This document shows positions 34,289 to 43,319 of a DNA stretch of 64,000 bases, piece by piece (within the stretch, counting starts at the first letter, position 1; each line of letters begins with the position of its first letter). The translations under genes and the position numbers were made by a program. The DNA lies in NCBI GenBank assembly GCA_001596155.1, contig CP014771.1, forward strand, positions 2,108,001 to 2,172,000, given 5' to 3'. This DNA comes from Hymenobacter psoromatis. Lineage in GTDB: Bacteria; Bacteroidota; Bacteroidia; Cytophagales; Hymenobacteraceae. Under the pieces are notes generated by a model, which ran no database searches, was not told the origin of the DNA, and saw only the letters and a program-made list of their open reading frames with translations.

Positions 34289-35142
34289 AGGTCCATTTCG
34301 GCAACCACTTCCTGCCCAAACTCCATGCTGCCGCGCTGGTACGCGCCCAGCACCCGCAGCTCTTCGGTCACGGCGGGCAGCTCGGCCAGCAGGTCCGCCA
34401 GCTGGGTAGGCGCGTCAAACTCCACGTCGGCGTGGAAGCCGTAGTGCCAGGGCTGGCTGGGGCGCGGGCACGACTGCAACTTGCTCAGATTCAGGCCGTG
34501 GCTAGCCACCAGCGTGAGCACCCGCGCCAGCGTCCCCGGCGCGTGGGAGGTGTAGAAATAAAGGGAAGCCTTGTCGGGGTGGGCCACCGGCCGGGCCTCG
34601 GCGGCGCGCGCCAGCACCAGGAAACGGGTGTAATTATGGGGGTCGTCGTTGATGGCCGGGGCCAGGATTTCCAGCCCGAACGCCTCGGCCGCCTGGGTAC
34701 CGGCCACCACGGCCACGCCGGGCGGGCGGCTTTCGGCCAGGCGCTGGGCGCTGAGGCCGGTATCCTCGGTTTCGACGAGCTGCCAGGTGGAGTGCTGGCT
34801 CAAAAAATCGCCGCATTGGCGCAGGGCCATCGGGTGCGAATGCACGGCCCGCACATCGGCCAGCGTGGTGCCGGGCAGCGCCAGCAGGTGCTGGTGAATG
34901 GGCAAATACACCTCGCCGGTGATGGTGAGGGCGTTGCGTTCCAAGAGCAGATAATTAGGTAAGATGCTGCCGGCCAGCGAGTTTTCCATTGCCATCAGGG
35001 CCGCCCCGGCGCGGCCGTCGGCCACCTGGGCCACCACCTCGCCAAAGGTGGCGCAGAAATTCAGCGTCGGGGCCGCCCCGAAATACTGGCGGGCGGCTAC
35101 TTCGTGAAAACTGCCTTGAAACCCTTGGATGGCGACTTTCAT
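34240..35142 (-). CDS. pheA: Prephenate dehydratase
   Basis: 300 aa from ATG 35142 (MKVAIQGFQGSFHEVAARQY); an earlier start at 35223 would add non-homologous residues from the leader region. PheA converts prephenate to phenylpyruvate. Catalytic-domain motifs: AIQGFQGSFHE, ALMAMENSLAGSI, VHSHPMALRQC, DTGLSAQRLAE and NDDPHNYTRFLVLA (the TRF motif). The C-terminal ACT domain (SLYFYTSHAPGTLARVLTLV, GLNLSKLQSCPRPSQPWHYG) gives feedback inhibition by Phe. It is the first structural gene of the aromatic operon and lies behind a Phe/Tyr leader-peptide attenuator. Confidence 0.95.
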   Translation of the reverse strand: MKVAIQGFQGSFHEVAARQYFGAAPTLNFCATFGEVVAQVADGRAGAALMAMENSLAGSILPNYLLLERNALTITGEVYLPIHQHLLALPGTTLADVRAVHSHPMALRQCGDFLSQHSTWQLVETEDTGLSAQRLAESRPPGVAVVAGTQAAEAFGLEILAPAINDDPHNYTRFLVLARAAEARPVAHPDKASLYFYTSHAPGTLARVLTLVASHGLNLSKLQSCPRPSQPWHYGFHADVEFDAPTQLADLLAELPAVTEELRVLGAYQRGSMEFGQEVVAEMDLKERHAERSEASRVQQ

Positions 35143-35228
35143 GTTAATTATGAGTTGTGAATTATGAATTGTTGCGGATGGGTGCGGTGCCATTTTTTTG
35201 GGCCGGCACCAGCGCTTCGGCAAAACAT

Positions 35229-35260
35229 AAAAAAAGCGCCACTCGGAGAACGAGTGGCGC
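35229..35260 (-). terminator. Attenuator terminator upstream of pheA
   Basis: On the minus strand GCGCCACTCG-TTCTC-CGAGTGGCGC (perfect 10-bp stem) followed by seven T's, 87 bases before the pheA start. Bases 35247-35255 can instead pair with 35292-35300, which would prevent terminator formation. Confidence 0.9.
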
Positions 35261-35298
35261 GGCTAATTTTTTGGGGCTTAGCTACAGGACGACTCGTT

Positions 35299-35352
35299 CT
35301 ACGCGGGCGGCGTAAAATAATAGAAGCCAAAAAAGTAGCGGTTGCTGAGCAT
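35299..35352 (-). CDS. Phe/Tyr-rich leader peptide of the pheA operon
   Basis: 17 aa: MLSNRYFFGFYYFTPPA, with four Phe and three Tyr in eight positions. It precedes an intrinsic terminator, and bases at its stop codon (35292-35300) are a perfect 9-nt complement of the terminator stem/loop (35247-35255). In classical attenuation, ribosome stalling on Phe/Tyr codons when charged tRNA is scarce would favour the antiterminator and allow transcription of pheA, the aminotransferase, tyrA and the DAHP synthase. A promoter TTG-N19-TACCTTG lies just upstream. The codon bias, order and pairing are seen directly; the regulation is inferred. Confidence 0.8.
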   Translation of the reverse strand: MLSNRYFFGFYYFTPPA

Positions 35353-35373
35353 GATAGGTGCTGAATCGGGTAG

Positions 35374-35402
35374 CAAGGTAGATAGAATTTTGGGAAATGC
35401 AA
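35374..35402 (-). promoter_or_regulatory. Putative promoter of the attenuated aromatic operon
   Basis: On the minus strand TTG (35402-35400), 19 bases, then TACCTTG (35380-35374), close to the Bacteroidetes TTTG-N19-TAnnTTTG form. Transcription would begin about 15 bases before the leader peptide ATG. Confidence 0.45.
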
Positions 35403-35435
35403 GTAGCGCGCACTCGCCAAGACCGCGCCACGGCG

Positions 35436-36728
35436 CTACCGCACAAAAAAAGGCACGTTGCCGGTAGCCACATTGCCGTGCCCATCGTGGGCATAAATAA
35501 ATAAGCGGTAGGCCCCCGGCTGGCTGGGCGCGGTGAGGGTGGTTTGGCCGGTTGCCCCGGCCGGCAGAGCCCCCGCCAGGGGGGTAGGGCGGTTTTCGCG
35601 GTCGCCGCCCTGCCCGAGGTCGGTGCTTTCGGGCAGCAGCTCCCACTGGTAGGTCAGCGCGTCGTGGTCGGGGTCCGTCACGGCGGCCTGCGCGGGGTAG
35701 GGCTGGCCGGGCTTGAGATATATGCCAGCCGTAGCTACCTTACCATCAAGGGTTAAGGAGCTAATGTGGGGGGCGCGGTTTTTCGGGTAGTGGCCACTCC
35801 ACTCATATTCCAGCACGTCCATCACCTCCGTCTCCTCGCCAGCTTCGGTGAAGAGGCCGTACCAGGTGGGCGTGCGCTCCTGCTTCTGGCCCCACAAAAA
35901 CACGTAGGAGCCCAGGCAGTGCGCCCGGTCCTGCACCACCGAAGCCTCGTAGCGGCTCTTGTACACGGCGGCTTTCTGGCTGCTGGTTTCCTCCACCGAG
36001 GCTTTCCAGGGGGTTTGGGGGCCTTCCCAGTGGCCGGTGGGTCCCCACTCGGTCACGAGGTAGGGGCCGGCCCAGCCGGCTTCGCGGATTTGCTGCGGCA
36101 GCGTGGCCAGCCCCGCGTAAGTGTTGACGCTCAGGATATCGACGGCCGGGCAGCGGGCCTTTATGTACGCCACTTCCTTCGGCCCTACCCCCGCCAGCAC
36201 GGTCGAGGTCGGGTGGTTGGGGTCCGTTTCGTGAATCATCCGGGCGATGTCGTTCACGGCATCCCATACCTTGGGATTAGTATAGTCGAGGTTCAACTCA
36301 TTGCCAATGCCCCAGAGCAGCACGGCCGGGTCATCTTTGTATTTAAGCACCTCGCCCTTAATCTTTTGCAGCTGCGCGGCCACGGCCGCCGCGTCGTTGT
36401 AGTCGAAGCCGTGGCGCTCGCGGGCCACGTCGAGGCCGAGCATCACGGTGAGGTGGTTTTTGTTGGCCTCAGCCAGCACCTTCGGCGCGTCGCCGGTGCC
36501 CCAGGTGCGGATGGAATTGCCACCGTAGGCCGCGATGCGCTCGGGGTACTGGCTGCCGCCCGCGCCTTTCACGAAGTAAGGCTGGCCGCCTCGCAGCAAC
36601 TCATACTTCCCATTGACCTGACGGACAACTACTTTGACAGGCTTGGCGGGCGGGCCGGCGAGAGTAGGCTGAACAACGAAAGCCAGCGCGGCAACGGCCA
36701 AGCTGAGGGGTAGGAAAAAGTAGCGCAT
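35436..36728 (-). CDS. Exported glycoside hydrolase-like TIM-barrel protein
   Basis: 430 aa from ATG 36728, with signal peptide MRYFFLPLSLAVAALAFVVQ and TLAG. The barrel follows GH2/GH5-type patterns: GGQPYFVKGAGGSQYPERIA, GGNSIRTWGTGDAPKVLAEA, LLWGIGNELNLDYTNP (the GNE acid/base motif), and LVTEWGPTGHWEG (the second Glu, the likely nucleophile). A C-terminal Ig-like domain (QAAVTDPDHDALTYQWELLP) follows. Both catalytic Glu positions seem present, so it probably cleaves a beta-linked polysaccharide in the periplasm. The substrate is unknown. A start at 36884 would add 52 residues without a signal. Confidence 0.82.
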   Translation of the reverse strand: MRYFFLPLSLAVAALAFVVQPTLAGPPAKPVKVVVRQVNGKYELLRGGQPYFVKGAGGSQYPERIAAYGGNSIRTWGTGDAPKVLAEANKNHLTVMLGLDVARERHGFDYNDAAAVAAQLQKIKGEVLKYKDDPAVLLWGIGNELNLDYTNPKVWDAVNDIARMIHETDPNHPTSTVLAGVGPKEVAYIKARCPAVDILSVNTYAGLATLPQQIREAGWAGPYLVTEWGPTGHWEGPQTPWKASVEETSSQKAAVYKSRYEASVVQDRAHCLGSYVFLWGQKQERTPTWYGLFTEAGEETEVMDVLEYEWSGHYPKNRAPHISSLTLDGKVATAGIYLKPGQPYPAQAAVTDPDHDALTYQWELLPESTDLGQGGDRENRPTPLAGALPAGATGQTTLTAPSQPGAYRLFIYAHDGHGNVATGNVPFFVR

Positions 36729-37127
36729 AGCGGGAAGAAGCTGAGCGGCAAAAGTAGCCGGAATAGTGGCCTTGGTTGAAAGTTTGGTCCAAATGCTGAT
36801 TGTTGAACTTGTCAGCAATCCCGCCGCGCTAACATTGACAAGGTACTCTAACCTGAAAGACAATAACTTATAGTTGTCAAGCAACCGTTTTTAGAGCCAG
36901 AACACAACCTTTCCGTCGCGTCTGTAAAGTTATCTGTACGTTGATTGCTGAAGTTATCCGTACCAAATCAGCCTGTTTTTCGCTCCCATTGTCTGCTACT
37001 AGGTAGTCAGCTTAGTTGCACAGTTAAACGGACGTTTGATTGTGCAACTAAGCTGACAGCATCTAAGCGCGTAATTTTATATCTAAATAGTTTTTAGTTG
37101 TGTTCATTGGAACAAACCCAGCAGCCA
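36729..37127. other. Intergenic region with a long hairpin and direct repeats
   Basis: No gene was seen. AAGTTATCTGTAC (36927-36939) and AAGTTATCCGTAC (36951-36963) repeat at 24-bp spacing. A perfect 17-bp inverted repeat (gtcagcttagttgcaca, 37006-37022, and 37041-37057) has a loop that contains a further small palindrome. The hairpin lacks a T-tail, so it is not a typical terminator. Confidence 0.6.
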
Positions 37128-37544
37128 TTAGTCAGCATTCCGGGCCTGCACAAGCTGCTGGTATTTCTGGATGGTGGCCTCCTTATCGGCTGCCAGTTCC
37201 CGGAGCAAGGTGGCCTCGCCCCCAGCCGGGCTGTACTTGGCTCCCCAAAGGGTGATTTCCAAGAGGAGCGGCAGTAAGTCTACGCCTTTTTCAGTAAGAC
37301 GGTAGGTGAACTTCGAGCGCTTATCGGCCGCTACTTCTTTGGTGATGATGCCCTGCGCTTCGAGCGTGGCCAGCCGGTTGGCGAGGATGTTGGTCGCCAT
37401 TTTTTCTGCCGATTGCAGGAATTCGCCATAGGTCGATTTGCGCGCGAACACCATGTCGCGCAGAATCAGGAGCGCCCACTTATCGCCCAGCACATCCAGG
37501 GCAAAGCTGATGGGGCAGTCGGAACGAGGCATTAGCTGCTTCAT
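37128..37544 (-). CDS. HxlR-family transcriptional regulator
   Basis: 138 aa from ATG 37544 (MKQLMPRSDCPISFALDVLG). The winged-helix HxlR fold is clear: DCPISFALDVLGDKWALLIL with the conserved Cys, the recognition region FLQSAEKMATNILANRLATL, and the wing KRSKFTYRLTEKGVDLLPLL. HxlR proteins respond to reactive electrophiles, oxidants or other small ligands and bind palindromes of the ACTTGC type. It is divergent from a VOC-family gene, with a matching palindrome between them, so it probably regulates that gene and itself. Confidence 0.92.
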   Translation of the reverse strand: MKQLMPRSDCPISFALDVLGDKWALLILRDMVFARKSTYGEFLQSAEKMATNILANRLATLEAQGIITKEVAADKRSKFTYRLTEKGVDLLPLLLEITLWGAKYSPAGGEATLLRELAADKEATIQKYQQLVQARNAD

Positions 37545-37599
37545 AAAACACGCGCTTAAATTCCACTTGCAAATCAAAAGCAAATGAGCCTACCTTTAC

Positions 37600-37616
37600 A
37601 CTTGCCAGGTGCAAGT
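37600..37616. promoter_or_regulatory. Candidate HxlR operator ACTTGC-N5-GCAAGT
   Basis: A perfect 6-bp inverted repeat with 5-base spacer between the divergent HxlR and VOC genes. It is adjacent to a -7-like box TACCTTTA (37591-37598). A further half-site ACTTGC occurs at 37565. Confidence 0.6.
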
Positions 37617-37713
37617 AAATGCCCGTCGGGCTAGTTCCCCTTTTATTACCAAGTAGAAAAGCATCTTCAGTAGCCTTTCAATACTACCATTACTCAACTT
37701 ACGCATCTCCTGC

Positions 37714-38157
37714 ATGGACTCTTCCTCTGCTAACGGCTTGCAAAGCCTCAGTTTTCACAATCTGGCCTTCACCGTATCGGATATCGAAAAAACTATCCAT
37801 TGGTACGAAGCCACGCTTGGCTTTAAAGTGCTGAGTAGAACCGCCATTCCGGCCATCGGTGCGCAAGTCGTCTTTCTACAGTTAGCTGATATTCAGCTGG
37901 AAGTGTTACAGGCGAGCAACGGCTTTCGCCTCGATGAACTGTTTGCCGATGCGCCGAATCACTTGTTGCCCATCGGCAACAAATCGCTGGTACTACAGGT
38001 GAACGACCTGCACCGGGCGACCGTGGAGCTTGAAGAAAAAGGCGTAACCTTCGCCTGGAAAGAAGTGGACCTCTCGGGCGAAGGCCACTTGTCAACGATG
38101 ATACGGGACAATGACGGCAATTTTATCAACATCTTCCAGAGAGAATCGCCTGAGTAA
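37714..38157 (+). CDS. VOC-family (glyoxalase-like) protein
   Basis: 147 aa. The vicinal-oxygen-chelate fold shows as two beta-alpha-beta-beta-beta units: LSFHNLAFTVSDIEKTIHWY, EATLGFKVLSRTAI and VVFLQLADIQLEVLQ, then NKSLVLQVNDLHRATVELEE and MIRDNDGNFINIFQ. Potential metal ligands are His 15, Glu in QLEVL and the later Glu/Asn positions, in keeping with glyoxalase or dioxygenase members. It is controlled, in all likelihood, by the divergent HxlR regulator. I chose ATG 37714; an upstream start at 37619 overlaps the operator region. Confidence 0.88.
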   Translation: MDSSSANGLQSLSFHNLAFTVSDIEKTIHWYEATLGFKVLSRTAIPAIGAQVVFLQLADIQLEVLQASNGFRLDELFADAPNHLLPIGNKSLVLQVNDLHRATVELEEKGVTFAWKEVDLSGEGHLSTMIRDNDGNFINIFQRESPE

Positions 38158-38470
38158 GCAGCAGCCGTGAGCGCCGGCGTTTTGCGCCTCGCCCAGAAGA
38201 ATGTGGCAGCGGCCTTCTCTGTGTCAAGCACTACCGCAAGCCCTTGCAAGCGCACCTAGTAGAATGGCTATCAAGAAGGGCTTAAAGCAATTTTACTTCT
38301 CCGAGGTTGTAGCAAGGACACGATTGGCAGCCATTCGCTTAATTCATGCACCAAGCTTTTAACCGAGGCTAATAGGGAGGAATTTGGAAGAAAGAAGGAG
38401 GAATGTAGAACCGACCCAAGCCTTTTGCATTTCAGGCTAAGTTCCGCCTTTTTTCTTCCAAATTCCGCCT
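38158..38470. other. Intergenic region with inverted repeat, no gene recognised
   Basis: The first half has short coding-like phrases (HYRKPLQAHLVEWLSRRA around 38232-38285) that might be a decayed fragment, but no intact frame. The second half holds an inverted repeat, ggaatttggaag (38379-38390) and cttccaaattcc (38455-38466), extendable with mismatches to about 24 bp. Confidence 0.5.
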
Positions 38471-39835
38471 TTAGCTTTTCTCCTCCGTGGGCGGCGTGCC
38501 GCGGAAGGCATCCGTTTTCCCTACCCCCACCGTCAGCTTCACCGGGCGGTTCTCCTTGGCCGACTGGTAGATAGCTTCCATGATGCGCTGGTCCTGCAAG
38601 CCTTCTTCGCCGGGCGTGTAGGGCGTTTTGTTGTCGCGCACGCACTCGGCCAGGTGGTCCATTTCGAGGGCAAATTGCTGCTTGTCAGGGTTGCTTGGCA
38701 TTTCGGTTACCTGCTGGCCGCCGGGGGCGTGTACCAATTCTTGCTTCAGCCCTTTGTAGGGAAAAGCGGGGTCCATTTTAATGGTGCCGGTTTCGGCGTG
38801 CACGGCGTAGCTTTTGGCATTAAAAGAGCCGTAGCCGCTCATGCACTGCGAGATGGCCCCGCTGGGAAAGCGCAGCGTGAAGGCCACGTTCTCCTCGATT
38901 TCCTTAAATCGGTCGTCGCCGGGCGTGCTGTAAATCTGGGCCGAAACCTCCGTGGGCTCCTCCCCTAGCAAGAAGCGCGTGGTGTTGAGGCAATACAAGC
39001 CTACATCGGGCAGCGACCCGCCGCCGGCCAGGGCTTTTTTGTGGCGCCACTGCTGGTCGTGGGCCTGGTTCTGGCAGTTCATCATCTGGATAAGCTTGGT
39101 CTGGCCATAGGTTTTGGCGCGTACCAGCTGCATGGCGGCGCGGTTAAGCGGCTCGTACTGAATACGGTAGGCAATCATAAGCTTTTTGCCAGCCTTGTCG
39201 CAAGCCGCAATCATCTCCTCGCACTCCTTCACGGAATCGGCCATCGGCTTTTCGCAGAGAATATGCTTGCCCGCTTTGGCCCCCCGAATGGTGTATTCGT
39301 GGTGCATCGAGTTGGGCAGCACGATGTAAATGACCTGCACCTCGGGGTTGTCCCTGAGCTTGTCGTAGGTTTGGTACGAGTAGCAGCTGCTAGGCTTAAT
39401 CCCGTACTGCTTAGCCACTTTAGCCATCTTGTCGGCATCGCCGCTCACCAGGGCTACCGGCTTGGCGTGCTTGCACTGGCCAAAGGCGGGCAGGATTTCG
39501 GCCAGCGTGAGGTGGCCCAGGCCCACGATGGCGTAGCCCACGCGCTGGTCGGGCGCGTCGGGGTTGAGGAAAGGGCCGGCTTTGGGGTCGGTGGGCGCTT
39601 CGAGGGGGGGTAGGGTAATGTCGAGCGGGCCGGTGGGCGGTGAGGTGGTGCCGAAGCCACTGAGGTCGGCGGCCTCGGCGGCGGCCAGCGGCAGGGCCGA
39701 CGCCAGGCCGGCGGCCAGCAGCCCGCGCCCGGCGTGGTTGATAAACTGGCGGCGCGAGGCGTCGCAGGCCGTATCGGTAGTAGTTTCGAGCGCGATGCGG
39801 TCGAGGGTATCGGCAGTGGAAATCTCGTGGAACAT
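38471..39835 (-). CDS. Gfo/Idh/MocA-family oxidoreductase with Tat-like signal
   Basis: 454 aa. The N-terminus has a twin-Arg-type signal (SRRQFINHAGRGLLAAGLAS), so it is probably folded with cofactor and exported. The Rossmann domain begins at VGYAIVGLGHLTLAEILPAF; the conserved EKP motif is HILCEKPMADSVKECEEM, and the C-terminal substrate domain has GGGSLPDVGLYCLNTTRFLL, with the DVG/H-x-x-D-type region. It resembles periplasmic glucose-fructose-like oxidoreductases acting on sugars with NADP. A related Tat-exported member is encoded at 41238. The substrate is unknown. Confidence 0.9.
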   Translation of the reverse strand: MFHEISTADTLDRIALETTTDTACDASRRQFINHAGRGLLAAGLASALPLAAAEAADLSGFGTTSPPTGPLDITLPPLEAPTDPKAGPFLNPDAPDQRVGYAIVGLGHLTLAEILPAFGQCKHAKPVALVSGDADKMAKVAKQYGIKPSSCYSYQTYDKLRDNPEVQVIYIVLPNSMHHEYTIRGAKAGKHILCEKPMADSVKECEEMIAACDKAGKKLMIAYRIQYEPLNRAAMQLVRAKTYGQTKLIQMMNCQNQAHDQQWRHKKALAGGGSLPDVGLYCLNTTRFLLGEEPTEVSAQIYSTPGDDRFKEIEENVAFTLRFPSGAISQCMSGYGSFNAKSYAVHAETGTIKMDPAFPYKGLKQELVHAPGGQQVTEMPSNPDKQQFALEMDHLAECVRDNKTPYTPGEEGLQDQRIMEAIYQSAKENRPVKLTVGVGKTDAFRGTPPTEEKS

Positions 39836-40014
39836 GGTAGAAATAGCGCGTGAAAAACCAGGGGAAGCTGGCTTTACGTGCCGGAGGGGGCCTAGCGTTG
39901 CCAGCCAGCCGGGTAAGCTCGGCGGTGATAACCTCTCCCGGACTGGCCGGTTTAGCAGGGGTCAATTATTAGCTATCACTGCTTTATTTTTCAACTTAAA
40001 TACTTGACAAATAA

Positions 40015-41136
<1,122 letters not shown>

Positions 41137-41237
41137 CACGTAGCGAGTAGCGGGGGGGTAGGGCGGGAAAAGATGAGTTGAATAAGCTGCGTTTTTGCGT
41201 ACCTTTTGCCCACCTTTTCCCATCCAATTTTCTTCGC

Positions 41238-42695
41238 ATGAGCCAGCTTCCCGAAAACCCCTCCCGGCGCTCGTTTCTCAAACACGGCACGGCCGCCACG
41301 GCCGGCATTCTCATCGTGCCGCGCTTCGTGCTCGGCGGCAAGGGCTACACCGCCCCGAGCGACCAACTGGTGATTGCCGGCGTGGGCGTGGGCGGCAAGG
41401 GCGAGAGCGACATCGCCATGTTTGCCAAAACCGGCAAGGCCCGCATCGCCTACCTCTGCGACGTGGACGACCGCCGGGCGGCCCGCACGCGCCAGGCGTT
41501 CCCGAAGGCGGCGTATTACAAAGATTGGCGCAAGCTGTTCGACCAGGAGCACAAGCACTTTGATGCGGTGTCGGTCTCGACGCCCGACCACAACCACGCC
41601 ATCATCACGCTGGCGGCCATGCAGCTGGGCAAAAACGTGTACGTGCAAAAGCCTTTGACCCATGACATTTATGAGGCTCGCATGCTCACCGACGCGGCCC
41701 GGCGCTACCCGAAGCTGGTGACGCAGATGGGCAACCAGGGTGCCTCCAACGACGGCGTGCGGCAGCTGCGGGAGTGGTACGACGCGGGCACCATCGGCGA
41801 CGTGCACACCGTGTATTGCTGGACCGACCGCCCGGTGTGGCCCCAGGGCATTGCCTGGCCCACCACCAAAGCCCCCGTGCCGCCTGAGCTGGACTGGGAC
41901 CTGTGGCTGGGCACGGCACCCCAGCGCGACTACGTGGATAAGCTGGTGCCCTTCAACTGGCGCGGGTGGTGGGACTACGGCACCGGCGCGCTCGGCGACA
42001 TGGGCTGCCACCTGCTCGAAGCGCCTTTCCGGGTGCTCGACCTGACCTACGCTAACTCGGTGCAGGCCAGCGTGGGCAGCGTGTATGTGGATGAGTTTAA
42101 GCGCGGGTATTTCCCCGACGGCTGCCCGCCGTCGAGCCACGTCACGCTCACGTTTCCCAAAACCGCCAAAACCCAGCACGACATCACGGTGCACTGGATG
42201 GACGGCGGCATTCAGCCCGAGCGCCCCGACGAGCTGGGGCCCAACGAGCTGTTTGGCGACGGCGGCAACGGCATCCTGTTCATCGGCGACAAAGGCAAGA
42301 TGATGGCCAGCACCTACGCGGACAACCCGCGCCTGCTACCCCTCTCCCGCAACCAGGAAGTGCACGTGCCCCAGACCCTGGCCCGCGTGCCCGGCCAGGC
42401 CAACGGCCACTACGGCCAGTGGGTAGAAGCCTGCCTGGCTGGCCCCGGCAAAATGCCGGTCAGCTCGCCCTTTGAGCTGGCCGGCCCCCTCACCGAGGCC
42501 CTGCTGATGGCCAACCTCGCCGTTCGCGGCTATGATATTCAGCGCCCGCGCGCCACCGGCCCCGGCGGCAGCTTCGACTACCCCGGCCGCGGCGTGAAAT
42601 TGCTCTGGGACAACCAGCAGATGCGCATCACCAACCTCGACGACGTGAACCGCTTCGTGAAACGCGACTACCGCCAGGGCTGGAAGCTGGGATAG
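41238..42695 (+). CDS. Gfo/Idh/MocA-family oxidoreductase, Tat-exported
   Basis: 485 aa from ATG 41238, with a clean Tat signal (NPSRRSFLKHGTAATAGILI). The NAD-binding domain begins VIAGVGVGGKGESDIAMFAK; STPDHNHAIITLAAMQLGKN and VYVQKPLTHDIYEARML carry the K-P motif (QKP here instead of EKP). The C-terminal domain contains WDYGTGALGDMGCHLLEAPF, with the catalytic-region Asp and His, and YFPDGCPPSSHVTLTFP. It is the type found beside sugar-processing genes in Bacteroidetes. A TACCTTTTG box precedes it (41200). No neighbour fixes its substrate. Confidence 0.9.
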   Translation: MSQLPENPSRRSFLKHGTAATAGILIVPRFVLGGKGYTAPSDQLVIAGVGVGGKGESDIAMFAKTGKARIAYLCDVDDRRAARTRQAFPKAAYYKDWRKLFDQEHKHFDAVSVSTPDHNHAIITLAAMQLGKNVYVQKPLTHDIYEARMLTDAARRYPKLVTQMGNQGASNDGVRQLREWYDAGTIGDVHTVYCWTDRPVWPQGIAWPTTKAPVPPELDWDLWLGTAPQRDYVDKLVPFNWRGWWDYGTGALGDMGCHLLEAPFRVLDLTYANSVQASVGSVYVDEFKRGYFPDGCPPSSHVTLTFPKTAKTQHDITVHWMDGGIQPERPDELGPNELFGDGGNGILFIGDKGKMMASTYADNPRLLPLSRNQEVHVPQTLARVPGQANGHYGQWVEACLAGPGKMPVSSPFELAGPLTEALLMANLAVRGYDIQRPRATGPGGSFDYPGRGVKLLWDNQQMRITNLDDVNRFVKRDYRQGWKLG

Positions 42696-42756
42696 AGAGT
42701 AATGGGTAATGGGTAAGTCCTGGACCAATAAGAACGTCATTAGTCATTAGCCCAGC

Positions 42757-43269
42757 TTACGCGGCCCGCACCACGCGGGCCGTCACCAGCAGCTGGCCCA
42801 CGTGGCGGGTGGTGTGCTCGGCGGCGTGCATTAGCAGGCCGATTACGGTGCTGGGCAGCTGGGCGCGCCCTACCCCCCGCCACTCGGGCAACGTGGCTTC
42901 GGCGGTGTTTTGCAGCTGCATCAGGGCTTTATCTACTTGTTGATGAAAGGCTTGCACCAGCTTGGGCGCGGCGGCGGCGGGCGTGGGCGGCTGGCTCTCG
43001 GCGGCCAGGTAATCCAACTGGGTTTTGCTGAGGACCTCGCCGCGGGCATAGGTAAACGTGCGGTCGAGCACGCCCGTGAGGTGGCGCAGGTGGAAGCCCA
43101 CCGAGGCCAGGCCCAGCGGCCGGGTCGCCAGGCGGTCGGCCGGAAAGCTGGCCATGAGCGCCGCTACTTCTTCGCGGGCTTGCAGCAGGGCGTGGGCCAC
43201 CGGCTGAAGCAGCGGCGGCACGGCGGGCAGCGGGCCGCGCAGCCACACTTCGGGTAAGTTCTCAGCCAT
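42757..43269 (-). CDS. DinB-family protein
   Basis: 170 aa, a four-helix bundle of the DinB/YfiT superfamily. The three metal-binding histidines are visible in the usual spacing: SVGFHLRHLTGVLDR, and LLMHAAEHTTRHVGQLLVTA near the C-terminus. In bacillithiol- or mycothiol-using bacteria such proteins are thiol transferases; in Bacteroidetes the substrate is unknown. It is oriented toward the second Gfo/Idh/MocA gene. No operon partner is evident. Confidence 0.85.
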   Translation of the reverse strand: MAENLPEVWLRGPLPAVPPLLQPVAHALLQAREEVAALMASFPADRLATRPLGLASVGFHLRHLTGVLDRTFTYARGEVLSKTQLDYLAAESQPPTPAAAAPKLVQAFHQQVDKALMQLQNTAEATLPEWRGVGRAQLPSTVIGLLMHAAEHTTRHVGQLLVTARVVRAA

Positions 43270-43319
43270 CGTAATAGTAAGCGGCTTGGGAAAGATTCAA
43301 CGCCCTACCAGGCAGCTAC

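Noticed and set aside
37006..37057. 17-bp hairpin as a rho-independent terminator
   Set aside because: No T-run follows on either strand, and it lies upstream rather than downstream of the nearest genes.
38232..38285. Possible transposase fragment (HYRKPLQAHLVEWLSRRA)
   Set aside because: Too short and without catalytic residues, inverted ends or a duplicated target; left as unassigned intergenic DNA.
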